Shown here: piece after piece, positions 1 through 9,411 of the stretch
Numbering within the stretch: the first letter of the stretch is position 1
Layout of the letters: every line of letters starts with the position of its first letter
NCBI GenBank assembly: GCA_014656495.1
Contig: BNCN01000016.1
Location: 124,001-188,000 of the forward strand
Reading direction: 5' to 3'
Length of the DNA: 64,000 nt
From: Comamonas sp. KCTC 72670
Lineage (GTDB): Bacteria > Myxococcota > Myxococcia > Myxococcales > Myxococcaceae
Notes under the pieces: generated by a model
What the model was told of the DNA's origin: nothing
Database searches by the model: none
Seen by the model: only the letters and a program-made list of their open reading frames with translations
Made by a program: the position numbers and the translations under genes

Positions 1-1
1 C

Positions 2-943
2 ATCGGCGCGTGCAACCTCGCGTGCTCGCACTGCTTCGCGGGCGAGCTGCCTCGCAATCAGTCCCCGCTGTCGGTGAAGGAGATGGACGGCCTCTTCGCG
101 CAGCTCGCGGCGCTGGGGAGCTTCCGCCTGGGGCTCACCGGCGGAGAGCCCCTGATGCGCAAGGACCTGCTTGACATCCTCGACGCGGCCACCGGCCACG
201 GCCTCCACCCCTGCATCACCACCAACGCGCTCCTCATCGATGAGCGCTGGGCCCGTGAGCTGGGCCAGCGCGAGCTGGTCTGGCTGAACGTCTCGCTGGA
301 GGGCGGCGACGCGGCGACGAACGACGCGGTCCGCGGCGCGGGCGTCTTCGACCGGGTGATGGAGAAGCTCTCCCTGCTCGGCCAGCATGCGCGCTTCACG
401 CTCGCCTTCACCCTCACGCGCAACAACGTGGCGGAGGTCGAAGCGTGTGTCGAGCTGGCCCGGAGGGTGGGCGCCCACACCGCCGTCTTCCGCCCGCTCT
501 ACCCCGTGGGCACGGCCGTGAAGCACCCGGAGCTGATGCCCACCTTCGAAAGCTACGTGGACGCCCTCGCGCGGTTGGAGCACGTCGAGGCGGACTCCGA
601 CCTGTTCGCGATAGATCCCTTCAGCCCGTCCGCCCGGGAGGAGCTGCGCGGCGTGGTGACGCAGGGCCCCGGCTGCGGTGCGGCGAACACGGTGGCCTCC
701 GTGTCCGTGCAAGGCAACGTGAACCCGTGCAGCTTCCTGGGCCGCGCGTTCGAGTCCGGCAACATCCGGACACGGCCCTTCGAGGACATCTGGCGGGACG
801 GACACGCCTTCATGCGGCTGCGCGCGCAGCAGGCCGGAGACCGGTTCACGGGCGGGTGCCGGGCCCGCGCGCAGTTCTTCAACGGCTCCGCGTTCGCGGA
901 AGACCCGTGGCAGGCACAGGCCCAGGGGTCGTCATGCCGGTAG
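2..943 (+). CDS. Radical SAM/SPASM protein (5' end outside window)
   Basis: Partial gene; 313 residues remain. The first visible residues hold a CNLACSHC motif, the CxxxCxxC cluster that binds the radical-generating 4Fe-4S centre. GLTGGEP about 40 residues later is the SAM-contacting GGEP motif. The C-terminal part (GPGCGAANT, NVNPCSFLG, GGCRARA, final SSCR) has the cysteine spacing of a SPASM/twitch auxiliary cluster domain, as in peptide-modifying enzymes of the PqqE/AlbA type and haem-pathway enzymes such as NirJ/AhbD. Its stop overlaps the ATG of the next gene by 10 bp, so the two are probably translationally coupled. The substrate cannot be named: no precursor peptide is visible on this side, and the upstream context lies outside the window. 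Confidence 0.9.
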   Translation: MGACNLACSHCFAGELPRNQSPLSVKEMDGLFAQLAALGSFRLGLTGGEPLMRKDLLDILDAATGHGLHPCITTNALLIDERWARELGQRELVWLNVSLEGGDAATNDAVRGAGVFDRVMEKLSLLGQHARFTLAFTLTRNNVAEVEACVELARRVGAHTAVFRPLYPVGTAVKHPELMPTFESYVDALARLEHVEADSDLFAIDPFSPSAREELRGVVTQGPGCGAANTVASVSVQGNVNPCSFLGRAFESGNIRTRPFEDIWRDGHAFMRLRAQQAGDRFTGGCRARAQFFNGSAFAEDPWQAQAQGSSCR

Positions 944-1986
944 TCGCCGCCGCCCTGTCGCGAGCGCGCCTGCAGCGCGCGAGTGGCGACCTCGAAGGCG
1001 CCGCCGCCACGCTGGACGCGGTCGCGTTCCAAGCACGAGATGAAATCGTGCCGCTGCTCCAGGACCTCCTGAATCAACTGAGCGTGGTCGAACAGGGCCT
1101 CCAGTTCCGCTACATCCCCGCGGGCACCTTCATCATGGGCTGCAATGACGGAGAGCCCGATGAGCGGCCAGAGCACGCGGTGACGCTGCCCGGGTTCTGG
1201 ATGAGCGAGGTGCCGGTGAGCTGGAGCGACTTCACGCGGCTCTTGGGGTGGCCCGATGCAGCCGAGCTCCCCGCGGCGGCCCTGGTCGAGGGACTCGAAG
1301 CCCCTTTGAAGTACGCCTTCGACTCGCGAATCCGCCTTCAGTACTGCGAGGACGAGACGGTGCAAGCCAGGCAGGATTGGCACGGCCACGACCCCACCGC
1401 CCGGTGGAAGCGCGACGGTCAGCTCAGGTCGGCCCAGGAGGTGTTCGGAGCCCCCACGCGAACGAGCACCACCCCGTACCAGTACAGGACGAAGCCCATG
1501 GTCGCGGTCGAACACGAGCTCGCGGAGCGGTTCGCGCGCCGCATCAGCACTCCGTCCATCACCTACCGGCTGCCCACCGAGGCGGAGTGGGAACGCGCGG
1601 CCCGAGGCTGCTTCCAGCGCGCGGCCTATCCCTGGGGGGATGCCCCCCCTGACGCCCAGCGCGCGGACTTCGACCGCTTCGGGGACTTCTCGCTCCGGCC
1701 CTCGTTCGAGTTCCCACCGAATGACTACGGCCTGTTCAGCATGGTCGGCGGGGTGAGCGAGTGGTGCCAGGACGCCTACGACGCACAGGCGTACGCGGCG
1801 AGCGGCCACGGCACTGGACCCGCCACCGTGCCGGAGCCAGACCCCGAGAAACGCTCGCATGTGCTGCGCGGGGGCTCCTGGGCGGACTGCGCGGAAGCCC
1901 TTCGCGTCAGCTTCCGCTCCGCGAGCGTCTCCGGCATGTCGCCCACCATCGGCTTCCGGCTGGTCCGGATGCCCGTGCGGCGGTGA
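934..1986 (+). CDS. Formylglycine-generating-enzyme (FGE/SUMF1) domain protein
   Basis: 350 residues. The ATG at 934 lies inside the end of the radical SAM gene, which favours this start over longer upstream readings. A short N-terminal helical segment precedes the sulfatase-modifying-factor fold: FRYIPAGTFIMG near residue 55, TYRLPTEAEWERAARG near 210, NDYGLFSMVGGVSEW, then LRGGSWADC and IGFRLVRMP at the C terminus. True FGEs have two copper-binding cysteines after the RGGS motif. Here one cysteine follows RGGSWAD and the position five residues later is arginine, so canonical cysteine-to-formylglycine chemistry is doubtful. Related folds include ergothioneine-type sulfoxide synthases and non-catalytic binding modules. 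Pairing with a radical SAM/SPASM enzyme suggests a shared peptide or protein modification role (inference). Confidence 0.85.
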   Translation: MPVVAAALSRARLQRASGDLEGAAATLDAVAFQARDEIVPLLQDLLNQLSVVEQGLQFRYIPAGTFIMGCNDGEPDERPEHAVTLPGFWMSEVPVSWSDFTRLLGWPDAAELPAAALVEGLEAPLKYAFDSRIRLQYCEDETVQARQDWHGHDPTARWKRDGQLRSAQEVFGAPTRTSTTPYQYRTKPMVAVEHELAERFARRISTPSITYRLPTEAEWERAARGCFQRAAYPWGDAPPDAQRADFDRFGDFSLRPSFEFPPNDYGLFSMVGGVSEWCQDAYDAQAYAASGHGTGPATVPEPDPEKRSHVLRGGSWADCAEALRVSFRSASVSGMSPTIGFRLVRMPVRR

Positions 1987-1991
1987 CGCGA

Positions 1992-2011
1992 GGCCCCGGA
2001 CTGGCGGGGCC
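1992..2011. terminator. Hairpin between convergent genes
   Basis: GGCCCCG (1992-1998) pairs with CGGGGCC (2005-2011) across a 6-nt loop, just after the FGE-like stop and before the stop of the opposing acyltransferase gene. No U-tract follows, so termination is inferred from position. Confidence 0.4.
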
Positions 2012-2022
2012 CGGCGCCCTCG

Positions 2023-2886
2023 CTAGCCGACCGCGGCGACCGGCTCGGTGGCCGCCTCCGGGAGCGCATCGAAGCTCTCGAAGGGGTTCTCCAGCATCTC
2101 CCGGAGCGTGTTCGCGAGCACGCCCGCGTGGAAGCCGTCGATGAAGCGGTGGTCGAAGGTGGCGTTGATGTTCATCACCTTGCCCGGCACCACCTTGCCG
2201 TCCTCCACCACGGGGACCTCCTTCACCGCGCCGGGCGCGACGAAGATGGGCACGCGGGTGTAGGGCGCCAGCGGCACATAGGCCGTGTCCAGCCCCAGCG
2301 AGCCCACGTTGGTGATGATGGCGGACCCGAAGGCGTCCTTCGGCATGCCGAACCGGCTCATGTCCAGGTTCAGCGTGTACATGAAGAAGGACAGGAGCCA
2401 CGTGAAGGTGTTGAGGAAGAGGTAGGGAATCTTCTGGATGGTCCCCTTGCCCTTCTCCAGCGCCACGTCCCGGCGCTCGCGGACGCGGCGGACCGCCTCC
2501 TCCAGGTCGTTGGCGATCTCCTTCAGGTTCTTCTTGTCCGCGTCCTCGATGCGGGCCGACGTGAGGTCCACCTTCCCCCCATCCGTCTGGACCACCAGCG
2601 TGGACAGCGTCACCCGTTGGCGCAGGTAGATGCGGTTGAAGCGGAGGATGGCGTTCGCGTCCGGGCAACGGCGCAGCGCCTCCCCCATGGCCTTGGCCAC
2701 CAGGTGCGTCACTGTGAGCCGGATGCCGGTCCGCTGACGGAAGGCCTCGATGTAGGCCATCGCCTTGTCCATGCGGACGGTCAGCGTCCCGTAGACGGTG
2801 GGATCATACGCCGTCTTCCAACTGCCAATCGCTAGCTTCCGAAAGCTCGACAGGTCCCGCTTGGGGATCAACTCCAGATGCGCCAT
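2023..2886 (-). CDS. 2-oxoacid dehydrogenase E2-type acyltransferase domain protein
   Basis: 287 residues, about the size of the E2 catalytic domain alone. No lipoyl domain and no E1/E3-binding domain is present. DHRFIDG near residue 250 matches the HxxxDG active-site motif of the dihydrolipoamide acyltransferase/CAT fold, and the N terminus (RDLSSFRKLAIGSW) resembles stand-alone E2-like proteins. A hydrophobic stretch around residues 160-175 (TFTWLLSFFMYTL) is unusual for a soluble E2 core. No E1, E3 or lipoylation gene is nearby, so a PDH-like complex role is not supported. An acyltransferase acting on CoA thioesters is the reasonable guess. Transcribed divergently from the chemoreceptor gene. 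Confidence 0.8.
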   Translation of the reverse strand: MAHLELIPKRDLSSFRKLAIGSWKTAYDPTVYGTLTVRMDKAMAYIEAFRQRTGIRLTVTHLVAKAMGEALRRCPDANAILRFNRIYLRQRVTLSTLVVQTDGGKVDLTSARIEDADKKNLKEIANDLEEAVRRVRERRDVALEKGKGTIQKIPYLFLNTFTWLLSFFMYTLNLDMSRFGMPKDAFGSAIITNVGSLGLDTAYVPLAPYTRVPIFVAPGAVKEVPVVEDGKVVPGKVMNINATFDHRFIDGFHAGVLANTLREMLENPFESFDALPEAATEPVAAVG

Positions 2887-3232
2887 GGCCCCAGTGTCGC
2901 CGCTCGCCCCACCTCAAGGGAAGCCCGGGTGCCGCCTTCGCCCCGCCTGCTCGCTCCCGACTCAACATGACGCGCCGGGTCGCAGTTCAGACCCGATCGG
3001 AAACCGCCCCCGCGGGCCCAGGCAGCGCGCCGCATGCGCCGTGACCTCCAAGGTCGGCCCCGCCGGGCTGAGGTGTAGGGCGAGGAATTCACCGGAAACA
3101 GAAAATTAAAGGCATTCACTGGCTCGTGTGCACTCTGAGGACGTCAATTCCAAGCAACGCCAATTGTTTCTCGGGAGAGGTCGGGAAGACCCATTTACAT
3201 CCGGGGCCCAGGCGGATGACCATACGCACTCC
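2887..3232. other. Divergent intergenic region
   Basis: 346 bp between the starts of the acyltransferase gene (minus) and the chemoreceptor (plus). The part at 3085-3220 is richer in A/T than its surroundings, as expected for promoters. No convincing sigma-70 or sigma-54 boxes or operator repeats could be assigned. Confidence 0.4.
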
Positions 3233-5371
3233 ATGGCTGGCTTCCGCTTCTGCTCCGTGCGTGCGTTCGTAGCGCCCACGCGTTTTTTGCTGGGCTCCGC
3301 GCTTCTCCTGATGTTCGCCCTGACCTCCACGGCCCACGCGGCGGTGTCGGGGCCTCCGCCCGTCAATGTGCTCGACGGCTGGCGCTTCCGGTGGGGGGAC
3401 TCCCCCGTGGCATCGGATGGCGCGTTCCTCTGGGCGAAGGAGGCGGGCGACTCGAAGGACTGGCGCACGACGCCGGCCCTGGTGACGCCCGAAGGCCGGG
3501 GCGACAACACCTTCATGTGGCTCAGCATCCCGATCCCCGACGGAGGCTGGACCGAGCCCGCGCTGTACCTGGGTGAGGTCACCCACGCGATGGAAGCGTA
3601 CGTGGATGGCAAGCACATCTACACGAACGGCAAGCTGCGCACGAACACGCATGAGATCAGCGAGAACCTCTCCTGGCATCTCATCCCGCTGCCGCGCGAG
3701 ACGCAGGGCAAGCGGGTGCTGCTGCGCATCCAGTCCAACAACCCCAACATCGGCGTGTTCCAGGCCGCGCAGGTGGGCGCGCGCTACGACCTGCTCGTGT
3801 TCGTCACGCGCCAGGGCGAGGCGGCCTTCGTGGTCGGCTGCCTCCTGTTCGCGGTGGCGCTGGGCGCGGGCGGCGCGTTCGCCCTGCACTGGCGGCGGCG
3901 GATGCTGGCCGGCCTCTCCGTGTCGGCGGGCAGCGGCGGCGCCATCCTCCTGGGCCTGAGCGGCATGCCCATGGCGCTGTGGGGCACGTCCGGCCCCGCG
4001 ACGCTGGCCACCACGGTGGGCATCTTCATGCTCGTCGCCGGTTTGATGGAGTTCGTGTCGGACGCGCTGCTCGACAACCGGCGCGGCTGGTTCCAGCGCG
4101 CCACCATGGTCTTCACGCCCGTGGCGTCCGTGTGCGCCCTGGCCTCGCTGATGGACCTGGGCATCGGTCAGCGCATCCTCGTGCCCTTCCTGCCCCTGGC
4201 CGTCCTCACCCTCGTCGTGGTGCTCGCGGTGGCCTCGGTGCAGGCGTGGATGGGCAACCCGGACGCGCGCATCTTCGTGGGCGGCTTCGCGGGCCTGGTG
4301 CTCTCCATCGTCATCACCATCCTCCCCGTCATCGGCCTGGTGAGCTGGAACATCGGCAACGTCACGCACTGGGGCTACGTCACGCTGACGCTGTCCCTGC
4401 TGGGCATCGTCACCCGCCGCTCCATCCAGGTGGTGCGCACGCTGGAAGCGCACACGCACCAGTTGGAGGCGCGCGCGCAGGAGGTCCGCAACCTGGCCGA
4501 GCGCATGGGCAACGGCGCCGGCGAGCTGGCCACCGTGGTGCAGCAGCTCCGCGCGTCCAGCGACGAGCAGACCGAGGGCGTGAGCCGCCAGGCCGTGGCG
4601 CTCCAGGAGGCGGAGCAGACGGTGAAGGAGATCCGCCGCAGCTCGCAGATGACGGCGGAGAAGGCCAGCGCGCTCGCGGCCTCGGCGGAGAGCGCCGAGC
4701 AGGTGGGCCGCGAGGGCACGGCGGCCCTGGAGCGCACCCTGTCGGACCTCGCGGCCATCCGCACCGAGGTGTCCGACATGGCCCGGCGCATCTTCGCGCT
4801 CGACGAGCGCACCCGCGAGGTCTCCGGCATCGTGGACTCCGTGAAGGACCTGGCGGACCAGTCCAACATGCTGGCCATCAACGCCGCCATCGAAGCGGCG
4901 CGCAGCGGCGAGAGCGGCCGGGGCTTCGGCGTCGTCGCCCGGGAGATGCGCGGTCTGGCGGACCAGTCCATCCAGGCCACGCACCGCATCCGCGAGGTGC
5001 TCGACGGCGTCAGCAACAGCATGCGGGAGGCGGCGCGCTCCAGTGAGAAGGGCGACGAGCGCGTCAAGCAGAGCCTCGACGCCGTGCGCACCTCCAGCGC
5101 GCAGTTCCAGCAGCTGGCCGACATGATTGGCGACACCAGCTCCAGCGTCCGGCAGATCACCGCCGCCGTCAGCGCGCAGGACGCGGGCACGCACCAGATG
5201 GCGCAGGCCATCCAGGAGCTGTCCGGCCAGATGCAGCGCACGCTGAAGACGGTGCAGGAGACGCAGGAGGCCACCCGCTCCGTGCAGACGCTCGCGGAGA
5301 GCATGTCCTCCATGGCCAGCCAGACGCTCAAGGCGGAGGGCCTGTCCGTCCCCGCCGCGCAGTCGCGCTGA
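3233..5371 (+). CDS. Methyl-accepting chemotaxis protein with 7TM-DISM-like sensor
   Basis: 712 residues from the ATG at 3233, chosen because a clean signal peptide follows directly (hydrophobic to residue 30, then STAHAA). An upstream in-frame ATG at 3128 would add a polar leader. After the signal come about 150 extracytoplasmic, beta-rich residues (WRFRWGDSPV, WLSIPIPDGGW, YVDGKHIYTNG). Seven hydrophobic segments follow between about residues 195 and 395, the layout of 7TMR-DISM receptors. The rest is a long coiled coil with the MCP signalling tip, including NMLAINAAIEAARSGE near residue 545. No HAMP domain was seen. It should signal to a CheA/CheW array. No che genes are nearby, so it is an orphan receptor with unknown ligand. 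Confidence 0.9.
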   Translation: MAGFRFCSVRAFVAPTRFLLGSALLLMFALTSTAHAAVSGPPPVNVLDGWRFRWGDSPVASDGAFLWAKEAGDSKDWRTTPALVTPEGRGDNTFMWLSIPIPDGGWTEPALYLGEVTHAMEAYVDGKHIYTNGKLRTNTHEISENLSWHLIPLPRETQGKRVLLRIQSNNPNIGVFQAAQVGARYDLLVFVTRQGEAAFVVGCLLFAVALGAGGAFALHWRRRMLAGLSVSAGSGGAILLGLSGMPMALWGTSGPATLATTVGIFMLVAGLMEFVSDALLDNRRGWFQRATMVFTPVASVCALASLMDLGIGQRILVPFLPLAVLTLVVVLAVASVQAWMGNPDARIFVGGFAGLVLSIVITILPVIGLVSWNIGNVTHWGYVTLTLSLLGIVTRRSIQVVRTLEAHTHQLEARAQEVRNLAERMGNGAGELATVVQQLRASSDEQTEGVSRQAVALQEAEQTVKEIRRSSQMTAEKASALAASAESAEQVGREGTAALERTLSDLAAIRTEVSDMARRIFALDERTREVSGIVDSVKDLADQSNMLAINAAIEAARSGESGRGFGVVAREMRGLADQSIQATHRIREVLDGVSNSMREAARSSEKGDERVKQSLDAVRTSSAQFQQLADMIGDTSSSVRQITAAVSAQDAGTHQMAQAIQELSGQMQRTLKTVQETQEATRSVQTLAESMSSMASQTLKAEGLSVPAAQSR

Positions 5372-5386
5372 ACGAAGCACCGGTGC

Positions 5387-5426
5387 GCCTCCGGGCCTCG
5401 CGGCATCCCCGCCGCGGCTCGGAGGC
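5387..5426. terminator. Bidirectional terminator candidate
   Basis: GCCTCCG (5387-5393) pairs with CGGAGGC (5420-5426), and an inner GCGGC/GCCGC pair lies close to the loop. It sits between the convergent chemoreceptor and UvrA2-like genes. No clear T-run. Confidence 0.4.
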
Positions 5427-5440
5427 CCCCTCGGGCGCAG

Positions 5441-7993
5441 TCAGCGCAGCGCCTGCTCCAGGAAGGGCGCGGTCGCGCTGGAGGGCACCTCCACCACCTG
5501 CTCGGGGGGCCCCGCCACGACGACGCGCCCGCCCTTGTCCCCCGCGCCCGGCCCCATGTCGATGACCCAGTCGCTGGCGGCCAGCACGCGCATGTCGTGC
5601 TCCACGAGGATGACGGTGTTGCCCGCGGCCACCAGGCTCTCGAGCTGCGACATCAGCTTGTCCACGTCCGAGGGGTGCAGCCCCGTGGTGGGCTCGTCCA
5701 GGACATAGAGCGTGTTGCCACGCTGGGGCCGCTGCAGCTCCGTCGCCAGCTTGATGCGCTGGGCCTCGCCGCCGGACAGCTCCGTCGCGGGCTGTCCCAG
5801 GCGCAGGTAGCCCAGGCCCACCTCCCGCAGCACCGCCAGCGGGCGCTGCACCAGCGGCTCCTCGCTGAAGAAGTCATGGGCCGCGTCCACCGTCAGGCCC
5901 AGGACCTCCGCGATGTTCTTGCCCCGGTACTGCACCTCCAGCGTCTTCGCGTTGTAGCGAGCGCCCTGGCACGTGGGACATGGCGCGTAGACGCTGGGCA
6001 GGAAGAGCAGCTCCACGCTGACGAAGCCCTCGCCCTCACACGTCTCGCAGCGGCCCTTGGCCACGTTGAAGGAGAAGCGGCCCACGTCGTAGCGGCGGGC
6101 CCGGGCGGTGGGCGTCGCGGCGAAGAGCTTGCGGACGCTGTCGAACAGGCCCGTGTACGTCGCCAGGTTGGAGCGCGGCGTGCGGCCAATGGGCTTCTGG
6201 TCCACGCGGACCAGCCGCTTGATGCCCTCCATTCCCGACGCAATCCGGCCGCCGGTGGTCTTCACGACGGTGCGCTCCAGCTCCTCGCCCTCGTCGTCGT
6301 CCAGCGGCGCCTCATGGCCCAGGTGACTGGCGACCAGCTCCACGAGGACCTGGCTCACGAGGCTCGACTTGCCCGAGCCCGACACGCCCGACACCGTGGT
6401 GAGGACGCCCAGGGGGAAGTCGACGTCCAGCGCGCGCAGGTTGTTGCGGGACACGCCCTGGAGGCGGAGCCAGCCCTTCGGCGAGCGGCGCGTCCGGCGA
6501 GGGGCCTTCGCGGCACCGAACAGGTAGCGCCGCGTGTGGGACGCCTTCACCGACGCCAGGCCTTCGAGCGGCCCGCTGTAGAGAATCCGTCCGCCCTGCT
6601 CGCCCGCTTCGGGCCCCACGTCGACAATCCAGTCCGCGTGGCGGATGACGTCCACCTCGTGCTCCACCACGAACAGCGAGTTGCCCGCGCCCTTGAGCTG
6701 GTCCAACGCGCGCAGCAGCGCCTCGGTGTCCGCGGGGTGGAGGCCGGCGGAGGGCTCGTCGAGCACGTACACCACGCCGAACAGGTTGGAGCGCACCTGC
6801 GTGGCGAGCCGCAGCCGCTGCAGCTCCCCCGGCGACAGCGTGGGCGTGCTGCGCTCCAGCGACAGGTAGCCCAGCCCCAGCTCCGTCAACACGCCGACGC
6901 GCTCCAGCACGTCCCGCGCGATGCGCTGGGCCACCAGCACCTTCTCCGGGTGCGCCTTCGCGAGCGCCGCCACGTCCCGGGCCGTTCCTTCCGCCACGGG
7001 CGCCAGCAACGCCGAGAGCTCGCTCAGCGGCAGCCGTGACAGCTCGCCGATGTCCAGCCCCGCGAACTTCACGGACAGGGCCTCGCGGCGCAGGCGCTTG
7101 CCGTGGCACTCCGGACAGTCTCCGCTCACCAGGTACTGGGAGACGCGCCTCTTCATCATCGCGCTCTGCGTGGTGGCGAACGTCTGGAGCACATAGCGCC
7201 GCGCGCCCGTGAAGGTCCCCATGTAGCTGGGGGCCTCCTTGCGCTTGAGCGCGCGCTGCGTCTCGGCGGGCGTGAAGCCGGCGTAGACGGGGACGGTGGG
7301 CTGCTCGTCCGTGAAGAGGATCCAGTCGCGGTCCTTCTTCGGCAGCTCGCGCCACGGGCGGTCCACGTCGTAGCCGAGCGTCACCAGGATGTCGCGCAGG
7401 TTCTGGCCGTGCCACGCGGGCGGCCACGCGGCGATGGCCCGCTCGCGGATCGTCAACGAGTCGTCCGGCACCATCGACTTCTCGGTCGCTTCGTAGGTGC
7501 GGCCCAGGCCATGGCAGTGGGGACAGGCCCCCGCGGGCGTGTTGGGCGAGAACGCGTCCGAGTCCAGGTGCGGCTGGCCCTTCGGGTACGTGCCCGCGCG
7601 CGAGTAGAGCAACCGGAGCGAGTTCGCCAGGGTCGTCACGCTGCCCACGGACGAGCGCGTCGTCGGGGCGCCGCGGTGCTGCTGGAGCGCCACGGCCGGA
7701 GGCAGCCCGTCGATGGCATCGACCTCGGGGATGCCCGCCTGGTCGATGAGGCGCCTCGCGTAGGGCGCCACGGACTCGAAGTAGCGCCGCTGGGCCTCCG
7801 CGTAGAGCGTCCCGAACGCCAGGGAGGACTTGCCCGAACCGGACACGCCGGTGAAGACGACGAGCGCGTCACGCGGCAGCTCGACGTCGATGTTCTTCAG
7901 GTTGTGCTCGCGCGCGCCGCGCACCTGGACGAAGCCGGCGCTGGCCGGCGGAGACGACGGTGAACCCTGCTGTGGACGACGCGCCCTGGCCAT
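5441..7993 (-). CDS. UvrA2-like ABC ATPase
   Basis: 850 residues from the ATG at 7993. It has two ABC ATPase modules, each with a Walker A of form GVSGSGKSSL (about residues 50 and 535), and signature motifs LSPGELQRLRL and LSGGEAQRIKLA. CxxC zinc modules are visible (CPHCHGLG, CPECHGKR, CETCEGEG followed by CPTCQGA). It is about 90 residues shorter than canonical UvrA, and the region that normally carries the UvrB-binding domain is reduced. That is the pattern of class II UvrA (UvrA2/DrrC-like) proteins, linked to tolerance of DNA-binding drugs and not to core repair. It lies 56 bp after the histidine kinase of the metal-efflux operon on the same strand and may be read with it. Confidence 0.88.
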   Translation of the reverse strand: MARARRPQQGSPSSPPASAGFVQVRGAREHNLKNIDVELPRDALVVFTGVSGSGKSSLAFGTLYAEAQRRYFESVAPYARRLIDQAGIPEVDAIDGLPPAVALQQHRGAPTTRSSVGSVTTLANSLRLLYSRAGTYPKGQPHLDSDAFSPNTPAGACPHCHGLGRTYEATEKSMVPDDSLTIRERAIAAWPPAWHGQNLRDILVTLGYDVDRPWRELPKKDRDWILFTDEQPTVPVYAGFTPAETQRALKRKEAPSYMGTFTGARRYVLQTFATTQSAMMKRRVSQYLVSGDCPECHGKRLRREALSVKFAGLDIGELSRLPLSELSALLAPVAEGTARDVAALAKAHPEKVLVAQRIARDVLERVGVLTELGLGYLSLERSTPTLSPGELQRLRLATQVRSNLFGVVYVLDEPSAGLHPADTEALLRALDQLKGAGNSLFVVEHEVDVIRHADWIVDVGPEAGEQGGRILYSGPLEGLASVKASHTRRYLFGAAKAPRRTRRSPKGWLRLQGVSRNNLRALDVDFPLGVLTTVSGVSGSGKSSLVSQVLVELVASHLGHEAPLDDDEGEELERTVVKTTGGRIASGMEGIKRLVRVDQKPIGRTPRSNLATYTGLFDSVRKLFAATPTARARRYDVGRFSFNVAKGRCETCEGEGFVSVELLFLPSVYAPCPTCQGARYNAKTLEVQYRGKNIAEVLGLTVDAAHDFFSEEPLVQRPLAVLREVGLGYLRLGQPATELSGGEAQRIKLATELQRPQRGNTLYVLDEPTTGLHPSDVDKLMSQLESLVAAGNTVILVEHDMRVLAASDWVIDMGPGAGDKGGRVVVAGPPEQVVEVPSSATAPFLEQALR

Positions 7994-8049
7994 ACCCACC
8001 ACGCTGAGTTGTCGGAGAGGTGAAACGCAGCGGCCTTGTAGCCGATGCG

Positions 8050-9411
8050 TCAACGCATGGGCAGCGTCAGCACCAGCCGGGCGCCGGGACTCGTACTGTC
8101 GGCGACATGGGCATCGCCGCCATGTCCACGCGCCACCTCTCGCACGAGGCTCAGGCCCAGCCCCACTCCGCCCGCGTCCCGCTCCAGCCGGTGGAACGGC
8201 GTGAAGACGTCCTCGCGGTGATTCACCGGGATGCCCCGGCCCTCGTCCTGCACGGCGACTTCCCAGAGCGCGTCCCGCCGGGCCAGCTCCAGTCGCACGG
8301 TGGAGCCACGGGGCGCGTAGCGGAGCGCGTTCGCCAGCAGATTGTCCACGGCTCGACGAACCGCCATCGCGTCCATCCGGCACGGCGCGTCCGCGGGGCC
8401 TTCGACCCGCAGCGCCACGCCGCGCTGGTCCGCCTCCGCCCTCGCCCCCGCCGCGGCGTCATCGAGGAGCGCTCGCAGGTCACCGTCCTGCAGGTCGAGC
8501 GTGGCGCCCGCCGCGGCGGACAGCTCCAGCAAGGCATCCGCGACGCTGGCCAGCCGGTCCACCTCCCGGCGGTTCTCCTCCAATACGGTGCGAAGCTCCT
8601 CCGCGCCGCGCTCACGCCGCAGCGCCAGGTCCAGGCCCGTGCGCATCAGCGCCAGGGGCGTGCGCAGCTCGTGCGCGGCGCGGGCGATGAGCCGCTCCTG
8701 GGCTTCTCGCGCGGCGCGGACGCGCAACGAGGCGTCGGCCAGGGCGAGGTGCACCTCCATGATTTCGTCACGCGGCTCACTGCCGGGCGCGGGGGACACG
8801 ACGCCACCGTCCCGGGAGCGCACGACCTGCTCCGCGATGCCGTGCAGCCGGCGCGCGAGCCCCTTGGCCTGCCACCCCTGGATGCCAATCAGCACCCCGC
8901 CCAGGAGCAGCGCCAGCACCGTCGCCACGGAGGTGAAGGTGCCCACCGGCTGCTCCACGGTCGCCAGGGACGCCACCAATTGAAGAACGTGGGGCACGCC
9001 CTCCGGTGAACGCACCTGGACGGTCAGCACGCGCACGCGCTGGCCCGAAGCGAGCGTCCGCGTCTCCAGCCGGGACGTGGGCCCCGGCTCCGGCACCACC
9101 CGGTCCGAGACGGCGGGCGACTCGGGAGGAAATTCGCCGAGCAGGGTTCCATCCGGCCCATACAGCCGCGTGGCGGGCACGAAGGCGCGGACCTCGCCCG
9201 CCAGGGGCGAGGGCTCCACGTGCAGGTGCGGGCGGCCGTCGGGGGCATCGAAGAGGCTGACGCTCTCCGCGGCGGCCTGCGACAGGAGCGCCTCGTCCAG
9301 CGCGCGCTCGAGCACCACGCGGAACACCTGCACGGCGACGCCCAGCGCGGCGGCCACCGCCACCACGGGCACCACCGCGCCCCACAGCCACATCCGGCGG
9401 ACCAGCTTCAC
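8050..9411 (-). CDS. Sensor histidine kinase of the metal-efflux operon
   Basis: 453 residues. The GTG start overlaps the response-regulator stop as GTGA. Order: TM1 (residues about 8-28), a periplasmic sensor of about 135 residues, TM2 (about 165-185), a HAMP-like linker, the DHp domain with phospho-acceptor in HELRTPLAL (H near 246), then the ATPase domain with N-box DNLLANALRYAP, G1 DEGRGIP and G2 GVGLGLSL. It would autophosphorylate and pass phosphate to the regulator encoded just upstream. Its position behind a CzcCBA-like pump implies sensing of periplasmic metal, as CzcS/CusS do. No obvious His/Cys/Met-rich metal patch is visible in the sensor region, so ligand identity is uncertain. 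Confidence 0.9.
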   Translation of the reverse strand: MKLVRRMWLWGAVVPVVAVAAALGVAVQVFRVVLERALDEALLSQAAAESVSLFDAPDGRPHLHVEPSPLAGEVRAFVPATRLYGPDGTLLGEFPPESPAVSDRVVPEPGPTSRLETRTLASGQRVRVLTVQVRSPEGVPHVLQLVASLATVEQPVGTFTSVATVLALLLGGVLIGIQGWQAKGLARRLHGIAEQVVRSRDGGVVSPAPGSEPRDEIMEVHLALADASLRVRAAREAQERLIARAAHELRTPLALMRTGLDLALRRERGAEELRTVLEENRREVDRLASVADALLELSAAAGATLDLQDGDLRALLDDAAAGARAEADQRGVALRVEGPADAPCRMDAMAVRRAVDNLLANALRYAPRGSTVRLELARRDALWEVAVQDEGRGIPVNHREDVFTPFHRLERDAGGVGLGLSLVREVARGHGGDAHVADSTSPGARLVLTLPMR

